This document shows positions 19,275-26,738 of a stretch of DNA of 64,000 nucleotides, one piece after another (position 1 is the first letter of the stretch; every line of letters starts with the position of its first letter). The notes under the pieces are model-generated. The model was not told the origin of the DNA. It was given only the letters and a program-made list of their open reading frames with translations, and did not search any database. This stretch comes from Mycolicibacterium grossiae. Lineage in GTDB: Bacteria > Actinomycetota > Actinomycetes > Mycobacteriales > Mycobacteriaceae. The stretch lies in contig NZ_CP043474.1 in NCBI RefSeq assembly GCF_008329645.1, positions 2,790,001 through 2,854,000 on the forward strand, written 5' to 3'. The translations under genes were made by a program, and so were the position numbers.

Positions 19275-20003
19275 GTGCCAACGGCCCTGATGGAACGTCC
19301 GGTGGACGTGTCCGATCCGTGCGGCGCCGCGAGAGAAGGGACGGTGTCCACCGACATGACCGACTCGAGCGTGCCAGACGGATCGGTTCCGGCCGCATCC
19401 GAGGAGTCGGACGCCGACCTGACCGCACGGTTCGAGCGGGATGCCATCCCGCTGCTCGACCAGCTGTACGGCGGCGCCCTGCGCATGACCCGCAATCCCG
19501 CCGACGCCGAGGACCTCCTGCAGGAGACCATGGTCAAGGCGTACGCCGGGTTCCGCTCCTTCCGCGAGGGCACCAACCTCAAGGCCTGGCTGTACCGCAT
19601 CCTCACCAACACCTACATCAACAGCTACCGCAAGAAGCAGCGGCAGCCGGCGGAGTACCCGACCGACGAGATCACCGACTGGCAGCTCGCGGCCAACGCC
19701 GAGCACTCGTCCACCGGTTTGCGGTCGGCCGAGGTGGAGGCCATGGAGGCGTTGCCGGACACCGAAATCAAGGCGGCGCTCCAAGCGTTGCCCGAGGAGT
19801 TCCGCATGGCGGTGTACTACGCCGACGTGGAGGGCTTCCCGTACAAGGAGATCGCAGAGATCATGGACACCCCGATCGGGACCGTGATGTCCCGACTGCA
19901 CCGCGGTCGCAAGCAACTGCGCGACCTGCTGGCCGACGTCGCGCGTGATCGCGGCTTCATCCGCGGTGCGCAGGTGGGTGCCCCGGAGGAGGTCACGTCA
20001 TGA
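19275..20003 (+). CDS. sigH: ECF sigma factor SigH (thiol-oxidative and heat stress)
   Basis: A 242-residue ECF sigma factor. Sigma region 2 is seen as [19 protein letters not shown] with [10 protein letters not shown], then [15 protein letters not shown]; region 4 is [20 protein letters not shown] and [14 protein letters not shown]. The core from LTARFERDA to RDRGF is almost the M. tuberculosis sequence as I recall it. Start choice matters: GTG 19275 has a good GGGGA site and yields 242 residues; GTG 19344 or ATG 19356 would give 219 or 215, nearer the roughly 216 of M. tuberculosis. SigH drives thioredoxin, chaperone and sigE/sigB genes. Its stop overlaps the rshA start (ATGA). Confidence 0.95.
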   Translation: MPTALMERPVDVSDPCGAAREGTVSTDMTDSSVPDGSVPAASEESDADLTARFERDAIPLLDQLYGGALRMTRNPADAEDLLQETMVKAYAGFRSFREGTNLKAWLYRILTNTYINSYRKKQRQPAEYPTDEITDWQLAANAEHSSTGLRSAEVEAMEALPDTEIKAALQALPEEFRMAVYYADVEGFPYKEIAEIMDTPIGTVMSRLHRGRKQLRDLLADVARDRGFIRGAQVGAPEEVTS

Positions 20004-20311
20004 GCCAGGAGTTCTCGCGTCCCGAGGGACACGACTTCACGCCGCCCGTCGGCCCGGTCGATCCCGAGCATCCCGAATGTGCCTCGGTCATCGCCGAGGT
20101 ATGGACGCTGCTCGACGGGGAGTGCACGGCCGAGACCCGCGACAAGCTCAAGCAGCACCTCGAGGAGTGCCCCACGTGCCTGCGGCACTATGGCATCGAG
20201 GAGCGCGTCAAGAACCTGGTGGCCACCAAGTGCAGCGGTGAGCGCGCCCCCGACGCCCTGCGTCAGCGGCTGCGCATCGAGATCAGCCGCACCACCATCA
20301 TCAGGGGCTGA
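20000..20311 (+). CDS. rshA: anti-sigma factor RshA (zinc-binding, redox-sensitive)
   Basis: A 103-residue ZAS-family anti-sigma factor that holds SigH inactive in reducing conditions and lets go when its thiols oxidise. The zinc motif is H53-x3-C57-x2-C60 in [10 protein letters not shown], with an N-terminal partner Cys27 in HPECAS. ATG 20000 overlaps the sigH stop by four bases, which secures balanced synthesis with its target. In M. tuberculosis the complex is also tuned by PknB phosphorylation of RshA. Length and motif agree with the family. Confidence 0.95.
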   Translation: MSQEFSRPEGHDFTPPVGPVDPEHPECASVIAEVWTLLDGECTAETRDKLKQHLEECPTCLRHYGIEERVKNLVATKCSGERAPDALRQRLRIEISRTTIIRG

Positions 20312-20355
20312 CCGCCCCGCCATCATCCTGGGGCTGACCGCCCGAGAACGTCGAA

Positions 20356-20388
20356 ACGCCCGCCTGTCCCTCGGGGACGGGCGGGCGT
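20356..20388. terminator. bidirectional terminator between rshA and bL37 genes
   Basis: A 15-bp stem with one G-T pair (ACGCCCGCCTGTCCC against GGGACGGGCGGGCGT) and a three-base loop TCG, centred between the convergent rshA and bL37 genes. Confidence 0.75.
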
Positions 20389-20410
20389 CGACGTATGCGT
20401 CAGCGGGCGA

Positions 20411-20503
20411 TCAGCGCACGGACTTCGAGCCGGCGTTGGGTCGCTTGCCGTGGTTGGCCTTCGAGTGCTTCCGATCGCGCTTCTTGCGGCCCCGCTTGGC
20501 CAT
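20411..20503 (-). CDS. small ribosomal protein bL37
   Basis: A 30-residue, very basic protein, MAKRGRKKRDRKHSKANHGK followed by RPNAGSKSVR. It matches the mycobacterial large-subunit protein I know as bL37, found in cryo-EM structures of the M. smegmatis ribosome near the 23S rRNA core. I recall that protein as about 24 residues ending soon after KRPNA, so the tail GSKSVR may be a lineage extension. A strong ribosome site, GGAGGACCACC directly before the ATG, supports expression. It is convergent with sigH-rshA and divergent from the biotinyl protein gene. Confidence 0.85.
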   Translation of the reverse strand: MAKRGRKKRDRKHSKANHGKRPNAGSKSVR

Positions 20504-20665
20504 GGTGGTCCTCCGTTTGCAGTGATACCGATACTCAACGGCCAGTGTCTCACGATGGGCCCGTCGAGTTCCAATGCGTTCGGCCGGGACCGATGTGGTT
20601 CGATGGACTCCTACCGCGGCACCTCGATCGGCGAGGTTCGAGGAGTTGAGACGATCGGAGTGGAG

Positions 20666-20881
20666 ATGGCCGAGGACGTGCGCGCCGAGATCGTGGCCAG
20701 TGTGCTCGAGGTCGTGGTGCACGAGGGCGACCAGATCGGCGAAGGGGACACCCTCGTCCTCCTGGAATCCATGAAGATGGAGATCCCGGTCCTCGCCGAG
20801 GTCGCGGGGACCGTGTCGTCGGTCAACGTCGCGGTCGGCGACGTCATCCAGGCCGGCGACCTCATCGCCGTCATCGACTAG
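20666..20881 (+). CDS. biotinylated protein TB7.3 (biotinyl/lipoyl domain)
   Basis: A 71-residue stand-alone biotinyl domain. The biotin acceptor is Lys37 in the classical ESMKMEIPV motif; the fold is completed by GTVSSVNVAVGDVIQAGDLI. Such a free carrier could serve a carboxylase whose other subunits are elsewhere; in mycobacteria its partner is not firmly known. ATG 20666 is preceded by CGGAGTGGAG. The stop is 26 bases before pdtaS, with the same strand and order as Rv3221c-Rv3220c. Confidence 0.93.
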   Translation: MAEDVRAEIVASVLEVVVHEGDQIGEGDTLVLLESMKMEIPVLAEVAGTVSSVNVAVGDVIQAGDLIAVID

Positions 20882-20907
20882 GCGCCCCAGGCCCCGGGAG
20901 TTCGTTC

Positions 20908-22404
20908 GTGTCGACCCTCGGTGACCTGCTCGCCGAGCACACCATGCTGCCCGGCAGCGCGGTCGACCACCTGCACGCCGTCGTGGGGGAGTGGCAGCTG
21001 CTCGCCGATCTCTCGTTCGGCGACTACCTGATGTGGGTGCAGCGCGACGACGACGACCTGGTGTGCGTGGCCCAGGTCCGCCCGAACACGTCGCCGACCG
21101 TGCTGCTCGCCGACGCCGTCGGCACCCGCAACCCGGCCGCCGCGATGCCGGTCGTCGTCGCGGCCTTCCAGTCCGGCCACATCGGCCGGGAGAGCGACAC
21201 CGCCGCGGTCGGCGGCGCGGACACCAGCTGGCTCAACGTGGAGGCGGTGCCCGTACGGCACGGCAGCCACGTGGTCGCGGTCCTCACCCATCAGACGGCG
21301 CTGTCGGACCGCAAGGCCAGCCCCCTGGAACGGGCCTATCTGGACTGCGCCCGCAATCTGCTGCACATGCTGAGCGAAGGCACGTTCCCCAACGTCGGCG
21401 ACGTCGCGATGTCGCGGTCCAGCCCGCGGGTCGGTGACGGGTTCATCCGCCTCGACGGCGAGGGCGTGGTGGCGTTCGCCAGCCCCAACGCCATCTCGGC
21501 CTACCACCGCATGGGGCTGGCCGCCGAACTGGAGGGGCACGACCTGGTGAGCGTCACCCGGCCGTTGATCTCCGATCCGTTCGAGGCCCAGGAACTCGCC
21601 ACCCACGTGCGGGACTCGCTCGCCGGCGGATCGAGCATGCGGATGGAGGTCGACGCCGGCGGCGCGGCGGTCCTGCTGCGCACGCTGCCGCTGGTGGTGC
21701 ACGGCGCCGCCGCCGGCGCCGCGGTCCTGATCCGCGACGTCACCGAGGTGAAGCGGCGCGACCGGGCGCTGCTCAGCAAGGACGCCACCATCCGGGAGAT
21801 CCACCACCGGGTGAAGAACAACCTGCAGACGGTCGCGGCGCTGCTGCGGTTGCAGGCGCGCCGTACCACCAATCCGGAGGGCCGGGAGGCGCTGATCGAG
21901 TCGGTGCGGCGGGTGTCGTCCATCGCGCTGGTCCACGACGCGCTGTCGATGTCGGTCGACGAGGAGGTCAACCTCGACGAGGTGGTCGACCGGATCGTGC
22001 CGATCATGAACGACGTCGCCTCAGTGGACACCCCGATCCGCATCGTGCGCGACGGCGATCTCGGCGTGCTGGACGCCGATCGCGCCACGGCACTGGTCAT
22101 GGTGATCACCGAACTGGTGCAGAACGCCATCGAGCACGCCTACGACGCCACGTCCCCGCAGGGGTGCGTGACGATCCGCGCCGAGCGTTCCGCACGGTGG
22201 TTGGACGTGGTGATCCACGACGACGGTCGGGGCCTCCCGCCGGGCTTCAGCCTGGAGAAGTCCGACCGGCTGGGCCTGCAGATCGTACGCACCCTGGTGT
22301 CCGCCGAACTCGACGGCTCACTGGGCATGCACGACGGGCCGTCGGGCGGGACGCAGGTGGTGTTGCGCGTGCCGATCGGCCGGCGTGCGCGCAGCCCGCA
22401 ATGA
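20908..22404 (+). CDS. pdtaS: sensor histidine kinase PdtaS
   Basis: A 498-residue cytosolic histidine kinase of the HisKA_2 type. Domains in order: GAF-like (about 10-145), PAS-like (about 175-280), dimerisation/phosphorylation helix with EIHHRVKNNLQTVAALLRLQ (phospho-acceptor His about residue 302), and HATPase_c with ELVQNAIEHAYD and DDGRGLPPGF. It signals to the antiterminator response regulator PdtaR, encoded elsewhere. In M. tuberculosis it responds to copper and nitric oxide and has also been linked to c-di-GMP. No membrane segments. GTG 20908 has GGGAG seven bases upstream. Confidence 0.95.
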   Translation: MSTLGDLLAEHTMLPGSAVDHLHAVVGEWQLLADLSFGDYLMWVQRDDDDLVCVAQVRPNTSPTVLLADAVGTRNPAAAMPVVVAAFQSGHIGRESDTAAVGGADTSWLNVEAVPVRHGSHVVAVLTHQTALSDRKASPLERAYLDCARNLLHMLSEGTFPNVGDVAMSRSSPRVGDGFIRLDGEGVVAFASPNAISAYHRMGLAAELEGHDLVSVTRPLISDPFEAQELATHVRDSLAGGSSMRMEVDAGGAAVLLRTLPLVVHGAAAGAAVLIRDVTEVKRRDRALLSKDATIREIHHRVKNNLQTVAALLRLQARRTTNPEGREALIESVRRVSSIALVHDALSMSVDEEVNLDEVVDRIVPIMNDVASVDTPIRIVRDGDLGVLDADRATALVMVITELVQNAIEHAYDATSPQGCVTIRAERSARWLDVVIHDDGRGLPPGFSLEKSDRLGLQIVRTLVSAELDGSLGMHDGPSGGTQVVLRVPIGRRARSPQ

Positions 22405-22465
22405 TCGCTGAGCCCCGGCCCGACGAGACGGGCCCGAAACGACGGCCCCGATACGACAGCCCAAA

Positions 22466-22505
22466 ACGACGTACGGCCCCGGATCGCTCCGGGGCCGTAC
22501 GTCGT
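22466..22505. terminator. bidirectional terminator between pdtaS and whiB1
   Basis: An 18-bp perfect stem (ACGACGTACGGCCCCGGA and its complement) with loop TCGC, between convergent pdtaS and whiB1. Confidence 0.85.
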
Positions 22506-22516
22506 ATCGGAAGGAT

Positions 22517-22771
22517 CTAGACGCCGGTGCGCGCCTTCGTCCGGGCGTTGCGCCGCTTGAGCGCGCGACGCTCGTCCTCGCTCATGCCGCCCCACACACC
22601 CGCGTCCTGGCCGGACTCCAATGCCCAGGTCAGGCACTCGGTGGTCACCGGGCAGCGGTTGCAGACGAGCTTCGCGTCAGCGATCTGGGCGATCGCCGGA
22701 CCGCTGTTCCCCACGGGGAAGAACAGTTCCGGGTCCTCGTCACGACAGACCGCCTTGTGCCGCCAATCCAT
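22517..22771 (-). CDS. whiB1: WhiB1, essential [4Fe-4S] nitric-oxide-responsive transcription factor
   Basis: An 84-residue Wbl protein. Cluster ligands are Cys9, Cys37, Cys40 and Cys46 (C-x27-C-x2-C-x5-C), followed by the GVWGG turn and a basic C-terminus (RRALKRRNARTKAR) that contacts DNA. WhiB1 binds region 4 of SigA; NO damages the cluster and turns the protein into a DNA-binding form. The ribosome site GAGGAGA is in place before the ATG. The roughly 200-base upstream region holds a CRP-type site and a TTGACA -35. Confidence 0.97.
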   Translation of the reverse strand: MDWRHKAVCRDEDPELFFPVGNSGPAIAQIADAKLVCNRCPVTTECLTWALESGQDAGVWGGMSEDERRALKRRNARTKARTGV

Positions 22772-22901
22772 TGGATTCTCTCCTCATTCAGTCTCGTGCG
22801 TCGTGCGCAGCAAAGCGCCCGATCTTTTCCTTCGGCTGTTGAACGCGTGCACACGAATGTTTCTGCGCTGTTGCATCCGATGCTTTCACAGGCTGAACGG
22901 A

Positions 22902-22939
22902 TGTCAATAGAAGCGCGTTAACACGTGGGCAATGTCACT
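22902..22939 (-). promoter_or_regulatory. whiB1 promoter with CRP-type site
   Basis: On the minus strand, AGTGACATTGCCCACG (22924-22939) fits the mycobacterial CRP half-site pattern AGTGA-N6-CCAC(G). A perfect TTGACA -35 lies at 22902-22907, so the site centre falls near -60, a class I activator position. The -10 at 17-bp spacing (AGCATC) is poor, as expected of an activator-dependent promoter. CRP (Rv3676) control of whiB1 is established in M. tuberculosis. Confidence 0.6.
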
Positions 22940-23040
22940 TGGCTCTTTGGTGGCACCGCGTTAACGGGCCCCTCATTCGTTTGTACTAGACTCAATCCAC
23001 TTGCGCCCTGAATCCGGACATCTGCAAGGAAAGTCACAGT

Positions 23041-24009
23041 TCACGCGAGGTGCGGCGGTGGTGCCACCACGTTCAGGGCGCTCGGCACGGACGTGAACGT
23101 CATCGAATCGCGCAGCCCGACGTAATCCCCGTCGATCTGGCACGCGACCGGTGCGTCGGCCGTCACGGTCGCCCAGGCGAGGTCGTCCTCGCGGACCAGG
23201 TGCTTGGCCTCGATGCGCGGTGTCTTCGCCATCATGCGACGGACCAGCCGCAGATTGGCCAGCACGTTCATGCTGGTGGTGGCGAATACTCCGAGACCGG
23301 TGTCGAAGGTCGTCGTCGGATTCGTCCACACCGGGCGGGAATTCGCATAAGTCCACGGGCTCGCGTTCGACACGAAGGCGAAGTGCACGCCCGGCACGGG
23401 CTCGCGCCCGGGCAGGCGCAGTGTCAGCGTCGGCTCTCGGCGCGCGCTGGCCAGCACCTCACGCACGGCGACGCGGATGTAGCGGCCCGCGGTCACCGTG
23501 CGGCCGCGCTCGCGCTGCGCCTCGACCGCGGCGACGACGTCGCCGTCCACGCCCATCCCCGCGGTGAACACACCCCACCGCTCGCCGCAGTCCATGAGCC
23601 CGATCCGCCGCCACGCCGCCCCACTGCGCCGGGCGCCGAGCAGGTCGATCAGCTGATTGGTGGCGTCGACCGGGTCGGCGCTGATGCCGAGTGCCCGCGC
23701 GAACACGTTGGCCGAGCCGCCGGGAACGACGCCGACCGCGGGCGCGTGGGGGTCGGGAGTGGCGCGCTGCGGCCCGCACTCGCCCAGGATTCCGTTGACC
23801 ACCTCGTTGACCGTGCCGTCGCCGCCGTGCACGATCACCACGTCGAAGCGGTCCCGCGCGGCGTCCCTGGCGATCTCGATGGCGTGGCCGCGGTGGTCGG
23901 TGTGCGCCACGGTCAGCGTCACCCGACTCTCCAGCGCGTGGGCCAGCAGGTCCCGGCCGGCTGCGGTGGTGGATGTCGCATTCGGGTTCACGATCAGCAC
24001 GGCGCGCAC
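23041..24009 (-). CDS. diacylglycerol kinase-family lipid kinase
   Basis: A 322-residue protein of the DAGK/sphingosine kinase family (Rv3218 type). The catalytic domain shows IVNPNATSTTAAGRDLL at the start and the ATP-binding HGGDGTVNEVVNGIL. The second beta-sandwich domain (about 130-322) includes GMGVDGDVVAAVE and LREDDLAWATV. It likely phosphorylates a lipid such as diacylglycerol or a related polyol lipid; the exact substrate is not known. GTG 24009 starts MRAVLIVNPNAT, and a TAGGCT box eight bases upstream hints at a leaderless transcript. No signal peptide. Confidence 0.88.
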   Translation of the reverse strand: MRAVLIVNPNATSTTAAGRDLLAHALESRVTLTVAHTDHRGHAIEIARDAARDRFDVVIVHGGDGTVNEVVNGILGECGPQRATPDPHAPAVGVVPGGSANVFARALGISADPVDATNQLIDLLGARRSGAAWRRIGLMDCGERWGVFTAGMGVDGDVVAAVEAQRERGRTVTAGRYIRVAVREVLASARREPTLTLRLPGREPVPGVHFAFVSNASPWTYANSRPVWTNPTTTFDTGLGVFATTSMNVLANLRLVRRMMAKTPRIEAKHLVREDDLAWATVTADAPVACQIDGDYVGLRDSMTFTSVPSALNVVAPPPHLA

Positions 24010-24059
24010 GGAATCCCAGCCTAACCGTGCCGTGTCGGGCACCCTCTACGCTGGCCGTC

Positions 24060-24086
24060 GTGACTGGCCAGGTGATGTTCCGGTGA
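24060..24086 (+). CDS. candidate leaderless 8-codon ORF coupled to the next gene
   Basis: GTG at 24060 lies seven bases after TACGCT (24047-24052), the signature of a leaderless mycobacterial transcript. The frame reads MTGQVMFR and stops with TGA at 24084-24086, whose last base is the A of the next gene's ATG. A ribosome that starts at the leaderless GTG would end exactly on the real start codon. Predicted from position only; the peptide itself is probably not functional. Confidence 0.45.
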   Translation: MTGQVMFR

Positions 24087-24502
24087 TGGTGCCCGCCCCG
24101 GCGACGGTGCGGCAGGCCGCGATCGTGGTCGCGCTCGAAGGCGTGGCGGCGGTGGTGATGACGGTGCTGGAGGCCGTCGGGCACTTCCGCGGTACGGGTT
24201 CCATCGCCGGGTTCAGCTCGCTGGGTACTGCGGCGTGGTTCGCGATCATGGGATCGGCGGTGCTCGCCGCGGCGTGGGCGCTGTGGACCGGACGCCGGTG
24301 GGGTCGGGGCATCGCGGTGTTCACCCAGTTGCTGTTGTTGCCGGTGGCCTACTACATGTCGATCGGCTCGGGACAGTGGGCGCTGGGCATCCCGGTGGCG
24401 GTGTGCGCGGTGGCGGTGCTCGCGCTGCTGTTCAGCCCGTCGGCGCTGCAGTGGCTGGGCGCGGTCGACGCCGGCCGCCCGGGTGACGACGAAAAAGCCT
24501 GA
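24086..24502 (+). CDS. small integral membrane protein (Rv3217c-like)
   Basis: A 138-residue membrane protein with four predicted transmembrane stretches: AAIVVALEGVAAVVMTVLEA, FAIMGSAVLAAAWALW, GIAVFTQLLLLPVAYYM and IPVAVCAVAVLALLF. No catalytic motif is visible. ATG 24086 was preferred because the stop of an 8-codon leaderless ORF overlaps it (TGATG); GTG 24083 would add one residue. The gene lies between the divergent lipid kinase gene and the convergent acetyltransferase gene. Function unknown. Confidence 0.82.
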   Translation: MVPAPATVRQAAIVVALEGVAAVVMTVLEAVGHFRGTGSIAGFSSLGTAAWFAIMGSAVLAAAWALWTGRRWGRGIAVFTQLLLLPVAYYMSIGSGQWALGIPVAVCAVAVLALLFSPSALQWLGAVDAGRPGDDEKA

Positions 24503-24508
24503 CGCCGT

Positions 24509-24991
24509 TCAGGACTCGGCGAGTGCGGTGAGTTCCGGTCCGGATACCCGGTAGGTGATCCACTCGCTCTGCTGACGGCCGCCCACCGCGTCGTAGAGGG
24601 CGATCGCGTTGACGTTCCAGTCCAGCACCGCCCACTCGAGCCGGGTGTACCCGGCGGCGGTGCAGGTGCGCGCGAGGGTGGCCAGCAGCCGTCGCGCCAG
24701 ACCGAGCCGTCGAAACTCGGGCCGCACGAACAGGTCTTCGAGGTACACCCCTGCCACGCCGTCCCACGTCGAGAACGAGCGATACCACACCGCGCAGCCC
24801 GCCGCCCGGCCGTCGACCTCGGCGAGCAGGGCCGAGGCGACCGGATCCGGACCGAACAGCGCCGTCCGCAACTGGGCCTCGGTGACGGTGCACTTCTCGG
24901 TCGCGTCCTCGAACGCGGCCAATTCGCGGATCATCGCGACCAGCTCGGCCTCGTCACCGGGCTGCGCGGTGCGGATGTCGACTGTGCTCAC
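24509..24991 (-). CDS. GNAT acetyltransferase, SAT1/diamine-acetyltransferase-like
   Basis: A 160-residue GNAT enzyme. The acetyl-CoA loop is RRLGLARRLL, preceded by YLEDLFVRPEF; with WYRSFSTWDGVAGV these closely resemble eukaryotic spermidine/spermine and thialysine N-acetyltransferases. The C-terminal ALYDAVGGRQQSEWITYRV is also SAT1-like. A polyamine or lysine-analogue substrate is thus plausible but untested. GTG 24991 overlaps the stop of entC by four bases, so it is the third gene of a gpm2-entC-GNAT operon (Rv3214-Rv3215-Rv3216). Confidence 0.9.
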   Translation of the reverse strand: MSTVDIRTAQPGDEAELVAMIRELAAFEDATEKCTVTEAQLRTALFGPDPVASALLAEVDGRAAGCAVWYRSFSTWDGVAGVYLEDLFVRPEFRRLGLARRLLATLARTCTAAGYTRLEWAVLDWNVNAIALYDAVGGRQQSEWITYRVSGPELTALAES

Positions 24992-26073
24992 TGCGGTACT
25001 CCCAACGCGGTCATGATGGTCGCGAACTTGATCCCGGTCTCGGCCACCTCGTCGTCGGGGTCGGATTCCGCGACGATGCCGCCGCCGGCGCGGGCCTCGG
25101 CGACCCTGCGGTCGGCCGAGAGTTCGGCGCACCGGATGGCCACCACCCACCGGCCGTCGCCGCGGGCGTCGCACCAGCCGACGGCTCCGGCGTAGAACCC
25201 GCGGTCGCCCTCGAGTTCGTTGATGAGGTCGGTGGCGGGGCCGGCCGGAACGCCGCCGACGGCAGGGGTGGGGTGCAGTGCGATCGCGAGATCCAGTGCC
25301 GTGACCGAGGTGTCGCGCAGCCGTCCGGTGATCGGTGTGCTCAGGTGCCACACCGCGGACGTGCTGCTCAGCTCGGGTCGCGCGGCGATGGTGACGTCGC
25401 GGCACAGCGGCGCCAGCGCGGTGCGCATCTGGTCGACCACCAGCTGGTGTTCGTGCCGGTTCTTCGCCGACGCCGCCAGCGCCCGGCCGTGCGCCGCGTC
25501 GGTGTCGGGATCTGTCGACCGCGGCGCCGAACCGGCGAACGGCCGGCAGGTCACGACGTCCCCGGTGCGCGCGACGAGCAGCTCGGGGCTCGCGCCGATC
25601 AGCGCCGCTCCCGGCCTGCCGGCAGGGGTGAGATCGGCGAAGTACGCGCTGGCGCTGTGGTCGCGGGCAAGCAGGTGCAGCACGTCGACGGCATCGAGCG
25701 GGGCGTCGGCGACCAGACGCAGCGCGCGGGCGAGTACGACCTTGTGCAGGCCGGTGCGGGGATCGTTGAGCCGGCGCAGCGCCTCGGCGATCCGCGCGCG
25801 GTGCACCTCCGGTGCCGGGAATGCCCCGTCGACGCGGACACGGGGCAGCGGCCGCCCGGACGCTGCCGGGGGACCGTCGGCGAAGCGCAGGTGCTCGGGG
25901 CGGAACAGCGCGGCGGGACGGGTGAGGTCGAAGGGCAGCGCCCCCACCACCATCGGTGCCTCACCGGCGGCGAGCGCGGCACGCGCGTCCGCCAGCGCCG
26001 GGTAGCCGGCGGCGATCCCCTCGGCGATCAGCGTGCCGGCGGGGCCACCGAGGACGAAGGAGGGTTCGCCCAT
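24988..26073 (-). CDS. entC: isochorismate synthase (EntC/MenF family)
   Basis: A 361-residue chorismate-utilising enzyme converting chorismate to isochorismate. Family marks: ELLVARTGDVVTCRPFAGSAPR, NRHEHQLVVDQM, HPTPAVGGVP, EGDRGFYAGAVGWCD, and the Mg-binding GGGIVAESDPDDE. Isochorismate feeds menaquinone; mycobactin salicylate is normally made by the separate MbtI. The ATG at 26073 overlaps the gpm2 stop by one base and its stop overlaps the GNAT gene by four. An upstream in-frame extension to 26634 belongs to the gpm2 region and is not used. Confidence 0.92.
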   Translation of the reverse strand: MGEPSFVLGGPAGTLIAEGIAAGYPALADARAALAAGEAPMVVGALPFDLTRPAALFRPEHLRFADGPPAASGRPLPRVRVDGAFPAPEVHRARIAEALRRLNDPRTGLHKVVLARALRLVADAPLDAVDVLHLLARDHSASAYFADLTPAGRPGAALIGASPELLVARTGDVVTCRPFAGSAPRSTDPDTDAAHGRALAASAKNRHEHQLVVDQMRTALAPLCRDVTIAARPELSSTSAVWHLSTPITGRLRDTSVTALDLAIALHPTPAVGGVPAGPATDLINELEGDRGFYAGAVGWCDARGDGRWVVAIRCAELSADRRVAEARAGGGIVAESDPDDEVAETGIKFATIMTALGVPQ

Positions 26074-26684
26074 CAGGCGGGCAGACACGGGTTGGGATGT
26101 CCGGTCAGCCCCAGCGCACTGATCTGCCGGACGCCGTGCTCCCACCCGCACACCGCGAGCGACGCAGCCACCATGGAGACCCGGATGCCCTGCGGCACGG
26201 GCAGTTCCACCCAGCGGGTGAGCAGGGCGCGGGAGAAGTGGCCGTGCCCGACGAAAACCACGTCGCGCTCGGCCATGTGCGACAGCGCCAGGGCGACCGC
26301 GCGGTCGGCGCGCACGGTGACGTCGGCGATGCTCTCGCCGTTCGGGCAGCCGTGCGTCCACACCATCCAGTCCGGCACGGTCTGGCGGATCTGCGGGGTG
26401 GTCAGACCCTCGTAGTCGCCGTAGGCCCACTCGGCCAGGACCGGGTTGACCTCGTCGACGTCGAGCCCGGCCAGTTCGGCGGTGACCAGCGCGCGGTGGC
26501 GTGGGCTGCTGATCACCAGCGGGTCGGTGAGTCGAAGGTCGGCGATCGCCTCGGCCGCCAGCCTGGCCTGCTCGCGACCGACGTCGGTGAGGTCGAGATC
26601 GGTCGTGCTGGTGTGCCGGCCCGCCCGGGACCACTCGGTCTCACCGTGCCGCAGCAGCAGCAGGCGGTGCCGTTCGACAGTCAC
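26073..26684 (-). CDS. gpm2: histidine phosphatase superfamily protein (Gpm2, acid phosphatase type)
   Basis: A 203-residue branch-1 histidine phosphatase. Catalytic features: LLRHGETEW (nucleophile His), SSPRHRALVTAEL (second Arg), Glu in NPVLAEWAYGDYEG and the second His in VFVGHGHFSRALL. Although named phosphoglycerate mutase 2, the M. tuberculosis homologue Rv3214 behaves as an acid phosphatase. GTG 26684 is supported two ways: MTVERHRLLLLRHGET matches the family length and CACAAT lies six bases upstream, as for the DoxX gene here. An ATG at 26708 would add eight residues. First gene of the entC operon. Confidence 0.92.
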   Translation of the reverse strand: MTVERHRLLLLRHGETEWSRAGRHTSTTDLDLTDVGREQARLAAEAIADLRLTDPLVISSPRHRALVTAELAGLDVDEVNPVLAEWAYGDYEGLTTPQIRQTVPDWMVWTHGCPNGESIADVTVRADRAVALALSHMAERDVVFVGHGHFSRALLTRWVELPVPQGIRVSMVAASLAVCGWEHGVRQISALGLTGHPNPCLPA

Positions 26685-26738
26685 CTCGTGATTGTGCCGT
26701 ACGCCCATTACCCGAGCGCGCGTGCTTGGATGGTTGGC

